A program made the translations under genes and the position numbers. From positions 1-64,000 of the forward strand of contig NZ_SJNZ01000016.1 of NCBI RefSeq assembly GCF_004331155.1: a stretch of 64,000 nt of DNA, given 5' to 3'. The notes below the pieces were generated by a model. The model had not been told where the DNA came from and ran no database searches. It saw nothing but the letters and a program-made list of their open reading frames with translations. Position 1 is the first letter of the stretch; every line of letters starts with the position of its first letter. Origin of the DNA: Acinetobacter terrestris (GTDB taxonomy: Bacteria; Pseudomonadota; Gammaproteobacteria; Pseudomonadales; Moraxellaceae). Of this stretch, positions 1 through 8,292 are shown in pieces.

Positions 1-99
1 AAATTTCTGTCCAACATGGTGTACTTTAGCAAGTTGCTCAAAATCCTGTCGCACGACGGGTTTAATAAGCTGATGAAATACGGTATTCTGATGTGACAA
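1..99 (-). mobile_element. N-terminal part of an IS4-family (DUF4372-type) transposase, cut by the window edge
   Basis: Read on the minus strand, this stretch is open to the window edge and encodes a peptide containing NTVFHQLIKPVV and DFEQLAKVHHVGQKF. This resembles the N-terminal DUF4372 region of IS4-family transposases, which typically starts with a TVFxQLLxxIPRxEFExL pattern. The most likely start is a TTG codon at 97-99, as no ATG is available. The rest of the element lies outside the window, so neither the far end nor intactness can be judged. Family call is from motif memory only. Confidence 0.5.
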
Positions 100-163
100 A
101 ACCTGAATCCTGGTCGTTAAAGTGTTTGTTTGCACTCATATTTTAACGATTTGGACTCAGGTT
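100..163. repeat. Long imperfect inverted repeat at the transposase 5' side
   Basis: Two nested stems are visible: an outer arm at 100-110 pairs with 153-163 (one mismatch) and an inner arm CGTTAAA at 115-121 pairs with TTTAACG at 142-148. It lies just upstream of the transposase start on the minus strand. On the plus strand it is followed by a T-run, so it could also terminate outward transcription. It may be part of the element's terminal region or an anti-read-through hairpin. Confidence 0.55.
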
Positions 164-434
164 TTTTATTTAAATCAAACTATGGGACAGCAGTGCTATC
201 CATAGTCCTTTTTATGAAAATTTATCAACACGTTTTCAGAGTGGCTTGCATTTAGATGCGCTTTTTTTTGATTGCTTATTTATTATTTCAAAATGATTTT
301 TCTCTATCTTTAAAAATTTATGGCTATGAATAGCGTAGCTTGATATCAGACAGGTATTTGCAGATTTAATTTAAAAACAAAAAATTAAGATCATTGTTTT
401 TATGGTGACTTAAATTGTTATGAATTATTTAGGC
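164..434. other. Gene-free AT-rich stretch between the IS-like end and tRNA-Asn
   Basis: No coding sequence of credible length or with a ribosome binding site is seen here. The only structure is an imperfect inverted repeat at about 179-206 (ACTATGG ... CCATAGT). Confidence 0.5.
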
Positions 435-468
435 AAAAAAAAGCCCGCTTTAATGCTGCGGGCTTTTT
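435..468 (-). terminator. Rho-independent terminator of tRNA-Asn
   Basis: GCCCGC and GCGGGC arms enclose a short AT-rich loop and, on the minus strand, are followed by eight T. It lies just beyond the 3' end of the tRNA. Confidence 0.85.
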
Positions 469-474
469 CGTATT

Positions 475-550
475 TGGCTCTCCAACCTGGGCTCGAACCA
501 GGGACCTGCGGATTAACAGTCCGTCGCTCTACCGACTGAGCTATTGGAGA
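475..550 (-). tRNA. tRNA-Asn (anticodon GTT)
   Basis: The minus strand folds into a complete 76-nt cloverleaf. The acceptor arm TCTCCAA pairs with TTGGAGA, followed by discriminator G and an encoded CCA. The T-arm carries GGTTCGAGCC and the anticodon loop reads CTGTTAA with anticodon GTT, which decodes Asn. A strong promoter lies 12 bp upstream and a terminator follows, so it appears to be a single-gene transcription unit. Confidence 0.97.
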
Positions 551-561
551 ATCTGCCTGCG

Positions 562-589
562 ATTATAAGGAGATTTTGTAGAGGGTCAA
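562..589 (-). promoter_or_regulatory. Sigma-70 promoter of tRNA-Asn
   Basis: On the minus strand TTGACC (584-589) and TATAAT (562-567) are separated by 16 bp, placing the start of transcription a few bases ahead of the tRNA 5' end at 550. This is a near-consensus housekeeping promoter. Confidence 0.85.
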
Positions 590-789
590 GCTAAAAGTGT
601 CATGATTCCTTAATTTTTGTGCTGTATGCTTTTTATTTAGACAAATAAATCAAAAACATTAAAAAAACTTGCACAGCCAAAATCGGCTTGTTAGATTGAA
701 TGCATAACAGAGCGTTTGAATGAAAGTTCAAACAGTGTGGATTTAAAACCAACTTGCCAGCACTAAAATGGCTAAACAGGAGAAAGCGA

Positions 790-1248
790 ATGCATACGCT
801 GACGATTGCCGAAATCTTTTCAAATTTATCTTTTTATCAAGACAACTACCTTTCTATTATCCAAGATCCCGAGCGCTATCAGACTGCGGTTGAAGATGCT
901 TATATCCAGGTGTGGCCTGTCGGCACTCAAGCCTTATATCTGGGTGACTTATTACAGCTTTGGTTTAGCGACAAATGGTTAATTAATTCACCTTGTCAAT
1001 TGCTGCTAGATCGTTATTCCAATGGCCGTAAACAACCTTTGCAACGTGATCATGATCTGTATTTATACCAGTTGAATGGCAGTGCCTTGTCTGGACGCAA
1101 TAATTCCAAAGTGTGGTCGGTATCGGAGCAGAAGAAACTTGCTATATCGCTTGATAGCGTATTTAAATATTTATGTATTTATAGAGGAACGTCACGTCCG
1201 GAAGTGTCTTTCCCAGAGTTAACAAAATCACTTAAGTCTGCTGTTTAA
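790..1248 (+). CDS. Hypothetical protein, 152 aa
   Basis: I do not recognise this protein. The start at 790 (MHTLTIAEIF) is chosen because an AGGAGA ribosome binding site lies 6 bases upstream. A TTG codon at 754 would extend the frame by 12 residues but has no such site. The product is soluble-looking, rich in aromatic residues and Leu/Gln, without signal peptide or membrane segment. It stands alone between tRNA-Asn and the decayed thioesterase. A conserved genus-level protein of unknown role is the likely status. Confidence 0.7.
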   Translation: MHTLTIAEIFSNLSFYQDNYLSIIQDPERYQTAVEDAYIQVWPVGTQALYLGDLLQLWFSDKWLINSPCQLLLDRYSNGRKQPLQRDHDLYLYQLNGSALSGRNNSKVWSVSEQKKLAISLDSVFKYLCIYRGTSRPEVSFPELTKSLKSAV

Positions 1249-1320
1249 TGATGATCAGATGCGAAGAGCTCAAGGCCACTTAAGGCGTGGTTTAAGCTCT
1301 ATTCAGCTTTAGCATTATTA

Positions 1321-1360
1321 TTAAATGCCATCATTATTTAAATGCCATCATTATTTAAAT
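1321..1360. repeat. 17-bp tandem repeat, two full copies and a partial third
   Basis: The unit TTAAATGCCATCATTAT occurs at 1321-1337 and again at 1338-1354, followed by TTAAAT and a diverged continuation. It lies between two genes pointing toward each other and has no coding role that I can see. Confidence 0.8.
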
Positions 1361-1373
1361 TGCATCTTCCGTA

Positions 1374-1804
1374 TTAATGAATAATCATACACGTTGCAGT
1401 GGCATGTGCATAAAGTTTGCCGTCTTAATCCCATAATTGAGCTTCGGCAATGCCCAAATTTTTACTGATATTAATGGTTTTGGCTACGGCTTTAAGTTCA
1501 GTATTTAAGGGAATCGGACGGCACATTTTGACATTTAGATCGATGGTTGTATAACTTAGACCGGTCTCTAGCATGGGAAATACAGCACAGCCATTCACTG
1601 AATCCAAAAACGTCGCAGCAAAGCCACCATATACCCTCCCCATAGGGTTCAGATGACGTTCATTCGCTTTGACCAAGAATGTTATATGCCCAAGTTCAAC
1701 TTCAATTGCTGACATGGGAATGGTTGCCGCCATAGAAGGCATGGCAGGTTGTCATTACACATCTCTTGCATAATCTGCAATCCTGAAAGATGGTTAATAT
1801 TCAT
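1374..1804 (-). pseudogene. PaaI-type hotdog thioesterase, broken by a frameshift and a stop codon
   Basis: The middle part (1425-1742) encodes a hotdog-fold acyl-CoA thioesterase core with HLNPMGRVYGGF, the usual active-site helix region, and SYTTIDLNVKM. The gene is broken at both ends. Upstream, the natural start ATG at 1802-1804 opens MNINHLSGLQIMQEMCNDNLP in a frame one base off the core. A single missing base near 1743 would join them. Downstream, a TAA at 1425-1427 is followed in the same frame by DGKLYAHATATCMIIH and a second stop at 1374-1376, which is the normal family C-terminus. The restored protein would be about 143 residues, the usual family length. An ATG at 1742 could still make a 105-residue fragment. 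Confidence 0.8.
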
Positions 1805-1966
1805 TGCCTGTCTTTGTTGTTTTAAGTTTTAAAGTGGAATTTAAATTCTAGATGGATGGGTAGATATTGAATCATCAATTAAAAATTGTATGATCGCATT
1901 ATGCAGAGCCTTTTGCTTAAGCTTAAAGCAGAACTATTAAAATAATAAAACCAATCAGGAGTGCTG

Positions 1967-2374
1967 ATGAAAGCAAGATGTTTATGCGGTGCAACTCAAT
2001 TTGAAGTAAAACTCAGGAACCATGAAGTTGCTGCCTGCCATTGTTTGATGTGCCGCTGCCAAACCGCTGGACCCTTAATGTCTGTAGACGTAGAGAATAT
2101 AAATTTTATCGACCAGCAGCATTTATCCGTTTTTAGCTCATCAGAATGGGGAGAGCGAGGCTTTTGTCATGCGTGTGGCACATTCATTTTCTGGCGCAGT
2201 AAAGGTCATTCATTTGCCAATATTAATGTATTTACTTTGGAGCAACCGCCAGAGGATCTGAATTTCAATTTAGAGATTTATGTGGATCATCGGCCGGCAT
2301 TTTATTCATTCAATAATCAAACCAAAAAAATGACCGGAGCTGAGGTTGTCGCCCTATTTAATAGCAATCAATAA
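1967..2374 (+). CDS. GFA/CENP-V family zinc-binding protein
   Basis: This 135-residue protein has the cysteine pattern of the GFA (glutathione-dependent formaldehyde-activating enzyme-like) family: C5-x-C7, C24-x-C26-x2-C29, and C67-x2-C70 in FCHACGTF. In this fold these bind two zinc ions. Most members have no proven activity, so only the fold is assigned, not a reaction on S-hydroxymethylglutathione. The start is placed at ATG 1967 because AGGAG lies 5 bases upstream; GTG at 1961 overlaps that site. No neighbour points to a pathway. Cytoplasmic, no signal peptide. Confidence 0.85.
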   Translation: MKARCLCGATQFEVKLRNHEVAACHCLMCRCQTAGPLMSVDVENINFIDQQHLSVFSSSEWGERGFCHACGTFIFWRSKGHSFANINVFTLEQPPEDLNFNLEIYVDHRPAFYSFNNQTKKMTGAEVVALFNSNQ

Positions 2375-2488
2375 AAAATATAAATTTAAGCACTGATAAG
2401 GAGATTGGCTAAAAATATGAAAGAGATCGTTTAAGCTGATGATGAGAATATTTGATTAACCCATTGAATGAAAGAATTTGATAAGTAC

Positions 2489-2519
2489 AAAAAAACCCGC
2501 GATTAACGCGGGTTTTTTC
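2489..2519. terminator. Bidirectional terminator between the GFA gene and aspC
   Basis: CCCGCG (2496-2501) pairs with CGCGGG (2507-2512), flanked by A-run and T-run, so it works in both directions for two convergent genes. Confidence 0.85.
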
Positions 2520-2544
2520 TTAAAGACTGAAGAAAGTCTTTAAA

Positions 2545-3780
2545 TTATTTTGCAGCTTTTTCAGCTTCGATAGAAGCAATCGCAGCGTCAACGCCTTCGA
2601 TTGAATCAGCAGCTTTTTTGATACGAGCTAATGCATCTACAAGCACTTCGTCAGCAGTTGCATAAGAAATACGCATGAAGCCGCCAAGACCGAATGCATC
2701 GCCAGGAACAACCGCAACACCAGTTTCTTCCAATAACCATGCAGAGAATTCTGTGCAAGATTTAAGACCTTTTGCACGAATCAATGGTTTGATGTTTGCA
2801 TAGGCATAGAATGCGCCATCAGCAGGAAGGCAAGAAATACCGTTGATTGCATTTAAGCCATCCATCACTAAGTCGTGACGACGTTTAAATGCCTCAATCA
2901 TAGGCTCAAGCACGTCTTGAGGACCATTCAACGCAGCTTCAGCAGCAACTTGTGAAATAGAAGTTGGGTTTGAAGTTGATTGAGACTGGATTTTTTTCAT
3001 TGCGCCAATAAGTTTAGCAGGACCCGCTGCATAGCCAATACGCCAGCCAGTCATTGCATACGCTTTAGATACACCGTTCAGCACGATTACGCGGTCATAA
3101 AGGTCTGGAGCAACAGTTGCGATGTTGTAGAACTCGTCATCCCAACGGATTGGTTCGTACATGTCATCTGAAGCAACCATAACTTCTGGGTATTTACGAA
3201 GAACTGCAGCCAAAGCTTCTAATTCAGCTTTAGTGTAGATCATACCGGTAGGGTTAGATGGGCTGTTCAGCACCACTAAACGGGTTTTGTCAGTGATTGC
3301 AGCTTCTAGTTGAGCAGGAGTGATTTTGAAACGTTGTTCTTCACCACATTTAACTACAACTGGAACACCTTCAGCGATGATCACCATGTCAGGGTAGCTG
3401 ACCCAGTATGGCGCAGGGATGATCACTTCATCACCTTTGTTTAACAAGGCAAGTGCCAAGTTAAAGAATGACTGTTTACCACCGCAAGAAACCAAAATCT
3501 GGTTTGCTGCATAGTCAAGGTTATTATCGCGTTTGAATTTCGCGATAATCGCTTTTTTAAGACCTGGAGTACCGTCAACAGCGGTATATTTGGTAAAACC
3601 GTTGTTAATCGCAGTAATTGCTGCATCTTTGATGTGTTGCGGGGTATCAAAATCTGGTTCACCTGCACCCAAACCAATTACGTTTTTACCAGCAGCTTTA
3701 AGTTCAGCAGCTTTATTGGTAACAGCAAGTGTAGGGGACGGTTTGATGGCATTGACACGATCAGAGAGACGTACGTCCAC
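2545..3780 (-). CDS. aspC: Aspartate aminotransferase (class I, I-gamma type)
   Basis: A PLP-dependent aminotransferase of 411 residues. It would interconvert aspartate plus 2-oxoglutarate with oxaloacetate plus glutamate in the cytoplasm. Visible family signatures are GLGAGEPDFDTP near residue 40, the substrate-loop NSPSNPTG near 175, and the PLP-lysine motif NGVSKAYAMTGWRIGY near 240. The start is the GTG at 3778-3780 (VDVRLSDRV), preceded by AAGGA about 9 bases upstream; an upstream ATG at 3822 gives a hydrophobic run unlike family N-termini. The C-terminus is Ala/Glu-rich. It is monocistronic, closed by the bidirectional terminator. Exact substrate (Asp, or also aromatic or prephenate) cannot be read from the motifs. 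Confidence 0.88.
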   Translation of the reverse strand: MDVRLSDRVNAIKPSPTLAVTNKAAELKAAGKNVIGLGAGEPDFDTPQHIKDAAITAINNGFTKYTAVDGTPGLKKAIIAKFKRDNNLDYAANQILVSCGGKQSFFNLALALLNKGDEVIIPAPYWVSYPDMVIIAEGVPVVVKCGEEQRFKITPAQLEAAITDKTRLVVLNSPSNPTGMIYTKAELEALAAVLRKYPEVMVASDDMYEPIRWDDEFYNIATVAPDLYDRVIVLNGVSKAYAMTGWRIGYAAGPAKLIGAMKKIQSQSTSNPTSISQVAAEAALNGPQDVLEPMIEAFKRRHDLVMDGLNAINGISCLPADGAFYAYANIKPLIRAKGLKSCTEFSAWLLEETGVAVVPGDAFGLGGFMRISYATADEVLVDALARIKKAADSIEGVDAAIASIEAEKAAK

Positions 3781-4087
3781 GGCAGTATTCCTTCTTATAG
3801 GGATTAAAAAATAAAAAAGCACACTATCTTAGCCTAAAAAACAGGAGAAAGGGGTGCAAGAAATATACGATATGTAAAAAATATATTTTTATGAATAATT
3901 GTTTGAATGGTTTTGGCTTTAATAGAGACAATTTTATGTTTTTATAAGAATAAAAAATAACTTAAAAAATTGAATATTTAGAAAGAACTTTAATCTGCAT
4001 AAAAAGACTGGATGAAATAAAAAAGTTTAAACATAAAAATGGCTACATTGAAGTAGCCATTTTTACGATGCAATTTAAATAGAATAA
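3781..4087. other. AT-rich intergenic stretch upstream of aspC
   Basis: No gene seen. It holds the aspC ribosome binding site and presumably its promoter, and a hairpin at 4036-4065 that ends the map transcript. Confidence 0.5.
4036..4065. terminator. Terminator of map
   Basis: AAAAATGGCTAC pairs perfectly with GTAGCCATTTTT across a 6-base loop. The T-run on the minus strand follows the map stop codon. Confidence 0.85.
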
Positions 4088-4912
4088 TTACATGAAACGA
4101 GATAAGTCTTCTTCAGGACGCGCAGTGAGTACTTCAACCCCTGTTTTGGTTACTAAAAGAGTGTGTTCATATTGTGCAGATAACTTATGATCTTTAGTTA
4201 CTACAGTCCATTTGTCACCTAATAATTTAGTTTGCCAAACACCAGCGTTCACCATCGGTTCGATGGTGAAAGTCATCCCTTCTTCCAGCACCATGCCGGT
4301 ATTTGGTTGACCGTAATGAAGGACTTGAGGTTCGTCATGGAACACAGTGCCAATACCATGACCGCAATATTCACGCACCACACTGAAACGCTCAGATTCA
4401 ACATATTTCTGAATGGCATTACCAATGTCACCAATGGTTGAACCGGGTTTAACCGTTGCTATACCACGGTACATGGCTTCTTGCGCTACTTTACATAGAC
4501 GGTTAGCCAAAATGGAGGTTTCACCACCGACGATGTACATCATGTTGGTATCGCCGTGGTAACCGTCTTTAATGACAGTCACATCAATATTTAAAATATC
4601 GCCTTTCTTTAACACTTTAGCGTCAGATGGAATGCCGTGGCACACCACATGGTTCACAGATGTACAAATCACATGCTGGAATGCAGGACGGCCAGGCGCT
4701 GCACCGTAACCTAAACATGCTGGAATGGCATCCTGTTTGTTGACAATATAGTCATGACAAATCGTATCAAGCTCAAGGGTCGTCACACCCGGAACAATAT
4801 GCGGTTTGATCATATCCAGAATTTCAGCTGCTAGTCGTCCCGCTACACGCATTTTTTCAATTTCGTCAGGGGTTTTAATGAGTCGACGTGGAGCTTCGTA
4901 AGTACTGTTCAT
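4088..4912 (-). CDS. map: Methionine aminopeptidase, type I
   Basis: Removes the N-terminal methionine from nascent proteins in the cytoplasm. At 274 residues it has the type I length with no N-terminal zinc-finger extension. The di-metal site residues are recognisable: HVVCHGIPS, NIDVTVIKDGYHGDTN (two Asp ligands), EYCGHGIG (His), EGMTFTIEPM (Glu) and QYEHTLLV (last Glu). It is transcribed away from rpsB, which is the usual arrangement of map and rpsB-tsf in gammaproteobacteria. The ATG at 4912 starts the usual MNSTYEAPRRLIKTPDEI-type N-terminus. Confidence 0.96.
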   Translation of the reverse strand: MNSTYEAPRRLIKTPDEIEKMRVAGRLAAEILDMIKPHIVPGVTTLELDTICHDYIVNKQDAIPACLGYGAAPGRPAFQHVICTSVNHVVCHGIPSDAKVLKKGDILNIDVTVIKDGYHGDTNMMYIVGGETSILANRLCKVAQEAMYRGIATVKPGSTIGDIGNAIQKYVESERFSVVREYCGHGIGTVFHDEPQVLHYGQPNTGMVLEEGMTFTIEPMVNAGVWQTKLLGDKWTVVTKDHKLSAQYEHTLLVTKTGVEVLTARPEEDLSRFM

Positions 4913-4927
4913 GATCTCTAAAAACTT

Positions 4928-4957
4928 TTGGAAATTTGTATGTGACTATGGTATAAA
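4928..4957 (+). promoter_or_regulatory. Candidate rpsB-tsf promoter
   Basis: A TG-extended -10 TATAAA (4952-4957) follows TTGGAA (4928-4933) with an 18-bp spacer. It lies about 165 bp before the rpsB start, leaving a long untranslated leader as is typical for ribosomal protein operons. Confidence 0.5.
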
Positions 4958-4987
4958 TAGCCGCCCATTTTATCAAATGCTTTTTCG

Positions 4988-5110
4988 TGAATAAATTTCA
5001 CGGGCTTTGTGCGATGGGGCAAAAAATCCGCACATATATCGACACATTTCTCTGGGTGCTCTGCAAAGAGTGGAGAATGCGGATATATGGAGGCCTAACC
5101 CAAACTTTAA
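4988..5110 (+). promoter_or_regulatory. Structured rpsB leader, candidate S2 autoregulatory element
   Basis: The leader between the candidate promoter and rpsB can fold. ATCCGCA (5026-5032) pairs with TGCGGAT (5078-5084), enclosing an inner CTCT/AGAG hairpin at about 5050-5070. A second short stem, GTGAA/TTCAC, lies at about 4988-5001. In enterobacteria S2 represses its own operon through a structured rpsB leader; that this is the same element is inference from position and folding. Confidence 0.5.
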
Positions 5111-5120
5111 GGTATAGAAA

Positions 5121-5870
5121 ATGGCAGATTACAACGTAAGCATGCGCGACCTTCTTCAAGCTGGCGCGCACTTTGGTCACCAAACTCGTTTCTGGAATCC
5201 AAAGATGCGTGAATACATCTTTGGTGCGCGTAACAAAATTCACATCATCAACCTTGAACACACTGTTCCTGCGTTAAATGATGCTTTGAACTTTGTTAAC
5301 AATCTTGCTAGCAAAAAGAACAAAGTATTGTTCGTTGGTACTAAACGTGCTGCATCTAACATCATCCGTGAACAAGCGCAACGCGCTGGTCAACCATATG
5401 TTGATCACCGTTGGTTAGGTGGTATGTTGACGAACTGGAAAACTCTTCGTCAATCAATCAACCGTTTAAAAGACCTTCAAACTCAATCTCAAGACGGTAC
5501 TTTCCTTAAGCTTACTAAACGTGAAGCTTTAGAGCGTACTCGTGAGATGGAAAAACTTGAACGTGCTTTAGGCGGCGTTAAAAACATGGGTGGTTTACCT
5601 GACGCATTATTCGTAATTGACGTTGACCACGAATCAATCGCGATTAAAGAAGCTAAAAACCTTGGTATTCCTGTAATCGGTATCGTTGATACAAACTCTA
5701 ACCCAGACAACGTAGACTACGTTATCCCGGGTAATGACGATGCAATCCGTGCTGTTACACTTTATGCTTCTGCTATGGCTGATGCGATTCTTGCTGGTAA
5801 AGAATACGCTCAATCACAAGCAAACGCTCAAGCGAAAGCTGAAGAAGTTAAAGAAGCTCCAGAGGCTTAA
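5121..5870 (+). CDS. rpsB: 30S ribosomal protein S2
   Basis: Component of the small ribosomal subunit needed for binding S1. The 249-residue product has the hallmark N-terminus [22 protein letters not shown], followed by [21 protein letters not shown] and the late [19 protein letters not shown] and [13 protein letters not shown] blocks. An AAGG site lies 8 bases ahead of the ATG. It is first in the rpsB-tsf operon; the C-terminal tail is Ala/Glu-rich. Codon use is strongly biased, as expected for a highly expressed gene. Confidence 0.98.
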   Translation: MADYNVSMRDLLQAGAHFGHQTRFWNPKMREYIFGARNKIHIINLEHTVPALNDALNFVNNLASKKNKVLFVGTKRAASNIIREQAQRAGQPYVDHRWLGGMLTNWKTLRQSINRLKDLQTQSQDGTFLKLTKREALERTREMEKLERALGGVKNMGGLPDALFVIDVDHESIAIKEAKNLGIPVIGIVDTNSNPDNVDYVIPGNDDAIRAVTLYASAMADAILAGKEYAQSQANAQAKAEEVKEAPEA

Positions 5871-5939
5871 TGCGTTTTGACGCAAGGTTGTCATTTTTGC
5901 GACATGTAATGGTGGCAAATTAAGCGTCAAGAAAGCAGA

Positions 5940-5969
5940 ACGGCCCAGAGAACACTTTGGGCCGTTTTT
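5940..5969 (+). terminator. Intergenic hairpin between rpsB and tsf (partial terminator)
   Basis: ACGGCCCA (5940-5947) pairs with TGGGCCGT (5958-5965) and is followed by five T. Since tsf lies 40 bp further with its own AGGAGA site, this may be an attenuator that lowers tsf relative to rpsB, or a processing or stability hairpin. Confidence 0.7.
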
Positions 5970-6010
5970 GTTGAACAGATTCATTTTTCTACCGTATTTA
6001 GGAGAACAAC

Positions 6011-6886
6011 ATGACTGCAGTTACTGCGAGCATGGTAAAAGAATTACGTGACCGTACTGGTCTTGCAATGATGGAATGCAAAAAAGCATTAACAGAATCG
6101 AATGGTGATGTTGAATTAGCGATTGATAACCTTCGTAAATCAGGTCAAGCAAAAGCTGCTAAAAAAGCAGGTAATATTGCTGCTGATGGCGCGATCACGA
6201 TTGCTCAAGAAGGCAACAAAGCGCTTCTTTTAGAAGTAAACTGCCAAACTGACTTCGTTGCTAAAGACGAAAACTTTGCTGGTTTTTCTGCTAAAGTTGC
6301 TGCTGCTGCGCTTGCTGCAAACGAAACTGATGCTGCTAAAATTGCTGAATTGAAACTTGAAGATGACCAAACTGTTGAAGAAGCGCGTATTGCTCTTGTT
6401 CAAAAAATCGGTGAAAACATCCAAGTTCGTCGTGCGAAAATTGTTGAAGGCGAAAACCTTGCAGTTTACAAACACGGTTTAAAAATCGGTGTTGTTGTGT
6501 CTTACACAGGTGATGCTGCGACTGGTAAAGGTATTGCAATGCACGTTGCTGCGTTCAACCCAGTTGCTGTAAATGCTGAAGGCGTATCTGCTGATCTTAT
6601 CGCTAAAGAAAAAGAAATTGCTGAAGCGAAAGCATTAGAATCTGGTAAACCAGCGAACATCGTTGAAAAAATGGTTACTGGTTCAGTTGAAAAATACTTG
6701 AACGAAGTTGTTCTAGAGCGTCAAATGTACGTAATCGACAACGACAAGAAAGTTGCTGACGTTCTTAAATCAACTGGTACTACAGTTGCTCAATTCGTTC
6801 GCTTCGAAGTAGGTGAAGGTATTGAGAAAAAAGCAGAAATGAGCTTCGCTGAAGAAGTTGCTGCTGCTCAAGCTGCTGCAAAATAA
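6011..6886 (+). CDS. tsf: Elongation factor Ts
   Basis: Nucleotide exchange factor that regenerates EF-Tu-GTP during elongation. The 291-residue protein begins MTAVTASMVKELRDRTGLAMMECKKALTE, the conserved UBA-like N-terminal module, and contains the core signature EVNCQTDFVAKDENF near residue 78. Two core subdomains and a coiled-coil-like segment follow. AGGAGA lies 6 bases before the ATG. It is the second gene of the rpsB operon and is closed by a strong terminator. Confidence 0.98.
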   Translation: MTAVTASMVKELRDRTGLAMMECKKALTESNGDVELAIDNLRKSGQAKAAKKAGNIAADGAITIAQEGNKALLLEVNCQTDFVAKDENFAGFSAKVAAAALAANETDAAKIAELKLEDDQTVEEARIALVQKIGENIQVRRAKIVEGENLAVYKHGLKIGVVVSYTGDAATGKGIAMHVAAFNPVAVNAEGVSADLIAKEKEIAEAKALESGKPANIVEKMVTGSVEKYLNEVVLERQMYVIDNDKKVADVLKSTGTTVAQFVRFEVGEGIEKKAEMSFAEEVAAAQAAAK

Positions 6887-6918
6887 TATTAGCTTAATTT
6901 TTTAAGTTAAATTGTTTC

Positions 6919-6947
6919 GAAAAAAGCCCCGTTTGGGGCTTTTTTTA
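6919..6947 (+). terminator. Terminator of rpsB-tsf
   Basis: AAAAAGCCCC, loop GTTT, GGGGCTTTTTTT: a GC stem with a long T-run 35 bp after tsf. Confidence 0.9.
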
Positions 6948-6993
6948 TAAAGATGATTTATGTGAAGACAATTAAATTTTGAGGAACAATAAA

Positions 6994-7527
6994 ATGGCAA
7001 ATAAAACCAATCTGGGGATTGGTGCAGTTATTATTGTCTTAATAGCCGCCTATTTCGGAATTGATTTACAAGAACAACAGAATTCTTCAAATCAGCCATT
7101 CGGCAATTTAAAACCACAAACTGAAATTTTAGCGAAAACAGAACATCAAAAAGAGCCTATAGAATCAAAATCAGTAATTTCATCTACTCAAAATGATGAT
7201 GAAAAAATTCAGCGGGCATTTCAGCAACAAAAAAGTGATATTCAGGTCCAATCAAGTGGGCGAGTGAAAGCAATTTTACGTGACGATAATAATGGTTCAC
7301 GTCATCAAAAATTTATTCTGGAATTGGGGCATGGGCAAACAGTATTGGTCGCTCACAATATTGACTTAAGCCCGCGTCTGGATGGCTTGGAAAAGGGTGA
7401 AATTGTCCAATTTTATGGTGAATATGAATACAGTGATCAGGGTGGTGTAATTCACTGGACGCATCATGATCCACAAAAAAGTCATGCTGACGGCTGGTTG
7501 AAGTATAAAGGAAGAACCTATCAATAA
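6994..7527 (+). CDS. DUF3465 family protein with an N-terminal membrane anchor
   Basis: A 177-residue protein. Residues 5-26 form a single hydrophobic segment (signal anchor or uncleaved signal). A polar Gln/Lys/Glu-rich linker runs to about residue 80, and a C-terminal domain ends GGVIHWTHHDPQKSHADGWLKYKGRTYQ in two stretches typical of DUF3465. That domain is small, probably OB-like and extracytoplasmic. Its biochemical function is not established. The start at 6994 is chosen for the GAGG site 9 bases upstream; a TTG at 6979 is less likely. Convergent with the next gene. Confidence 0.75.
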   Translation: MANKTNLGIGAVIIVLIAAYFGIDLQEQQNSSNQPFGNLKPQTEILAKTEHQKEPIESKSVISSTQNDDEKIQRAFQQQKSDIQVQSSGRVKAILRDDNNGSRHQKFILELGHGQTVLVAHNIDLSPRLDGLEKGEIVQFYGEYEYSDQGGVIHWTHHDPQKSHADGWLKYKGRTYQ

Positions 7528-7560
7528 AAGTTCTTCGAAAGGCTAAAATGATAATGGTGT

Positions 7561-8019
7561 CTAAATTGCTGTCATTTGCGATTTTTGACGTTTTTTCCAT
7601 TTAGGTATCAATTTACCTAGATAGGCATTCATACACCATACAGGGCCAATGAGAAGGAATTGGAGGTCTTTAAGGAAAGAAGGCTTTTTTCCTTCGATTT
7701 TATGCCCATAAAACTGTCCGATCCAAGCCAAAATAAAAATTGCGATATAGAATCCAACACCCACCGGCAAGATAAAAATAAGCCATGCCATTACAGCGAG
7801 CAGAGCAGCCATTGCCACCGCAAGTACCAGATCAAGACGCGCATAAAAGACAAAAGTTAAGACCAGGATCAGGGCCGTGAGTAATGCGCTGAAATGAGCA
7901 AGAATTCCAATGATTGAAAAAAGAATGGCAGGCACACACACCCAATGAATGGCTTTGTTGGTTTTGTCTTGATGACTCTCACTATATTCATCTAACCATT
8001 CGCTTATTGTTTTCATCAT
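7561..8019 (-). CDS. Mpo1-like (DUF962) integral membrane protein
   Basis: A 152-residue protein with four hydrophobic segments and the N-terminal pattern WLDEYSESHQDKTNKAIHWVCVP, followed by IGQFYGHKIEGKKPSFLKDLQFLLIGPVW in two parts. This matches the DUF962 family, named after yeast Mpo1, a dioxygenase in the alpha-oxidation of 2-hydroxy fatty acids. The conserved His residues (NKAIHW, GQFYGHKIE) are those proposed as metal ligands. The activity of bacterial members is untested to my knowledge. A second family member lies at 52.1 kb. Confidence 0.8.
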   Translation of the reverse strand: MMKTISEWLDEYSESHQDKTNKAIHWVCVPAILFSIIGILAHFSALLTALILVLTFVFYARLDLVLAVAMAALLAVMAWLIFILPVGVGFYIAIFILAWIGQFYGHKIEGKKPSFLKDLQFLLIGPVWCMNAYLGKLIPKWKKRQKSQMTAI

Positions 8020-8235
8020 CCACTCCAGCTGGATTTAAGTTGCATAGACTTATTTTTGTTTAAATAAAATATAAACCAGAACGAGGAGGGGGTCAAAATT
8101 CAATTATCGCAATTTGTAAGCAGCTTTTTAAGTGAACTAAAAAAGCGTTATAGCGTATAGGTGTTTTATAGTGAGAGATGGCTTATGCAACAAAAGCAGG
8201 GGGTAGGTGAATTAAGCCTGCTTTTTGATAGATAT

Positions 8236-8262
8236 TAAAAAAGCCACATTACGTGGCTTTTA
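8236..8262 (-). terminator. Terminator of rlpA
   Basis: GCCAC/GTGGC with A- and T-runs on either side, 30 bp beyond the rlpA stop codon on the minus strand. Confidence 0.75.
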
Positions 8263-8292
8263 AGTCAAATGTATTAGGAGGCGAGCATCATC

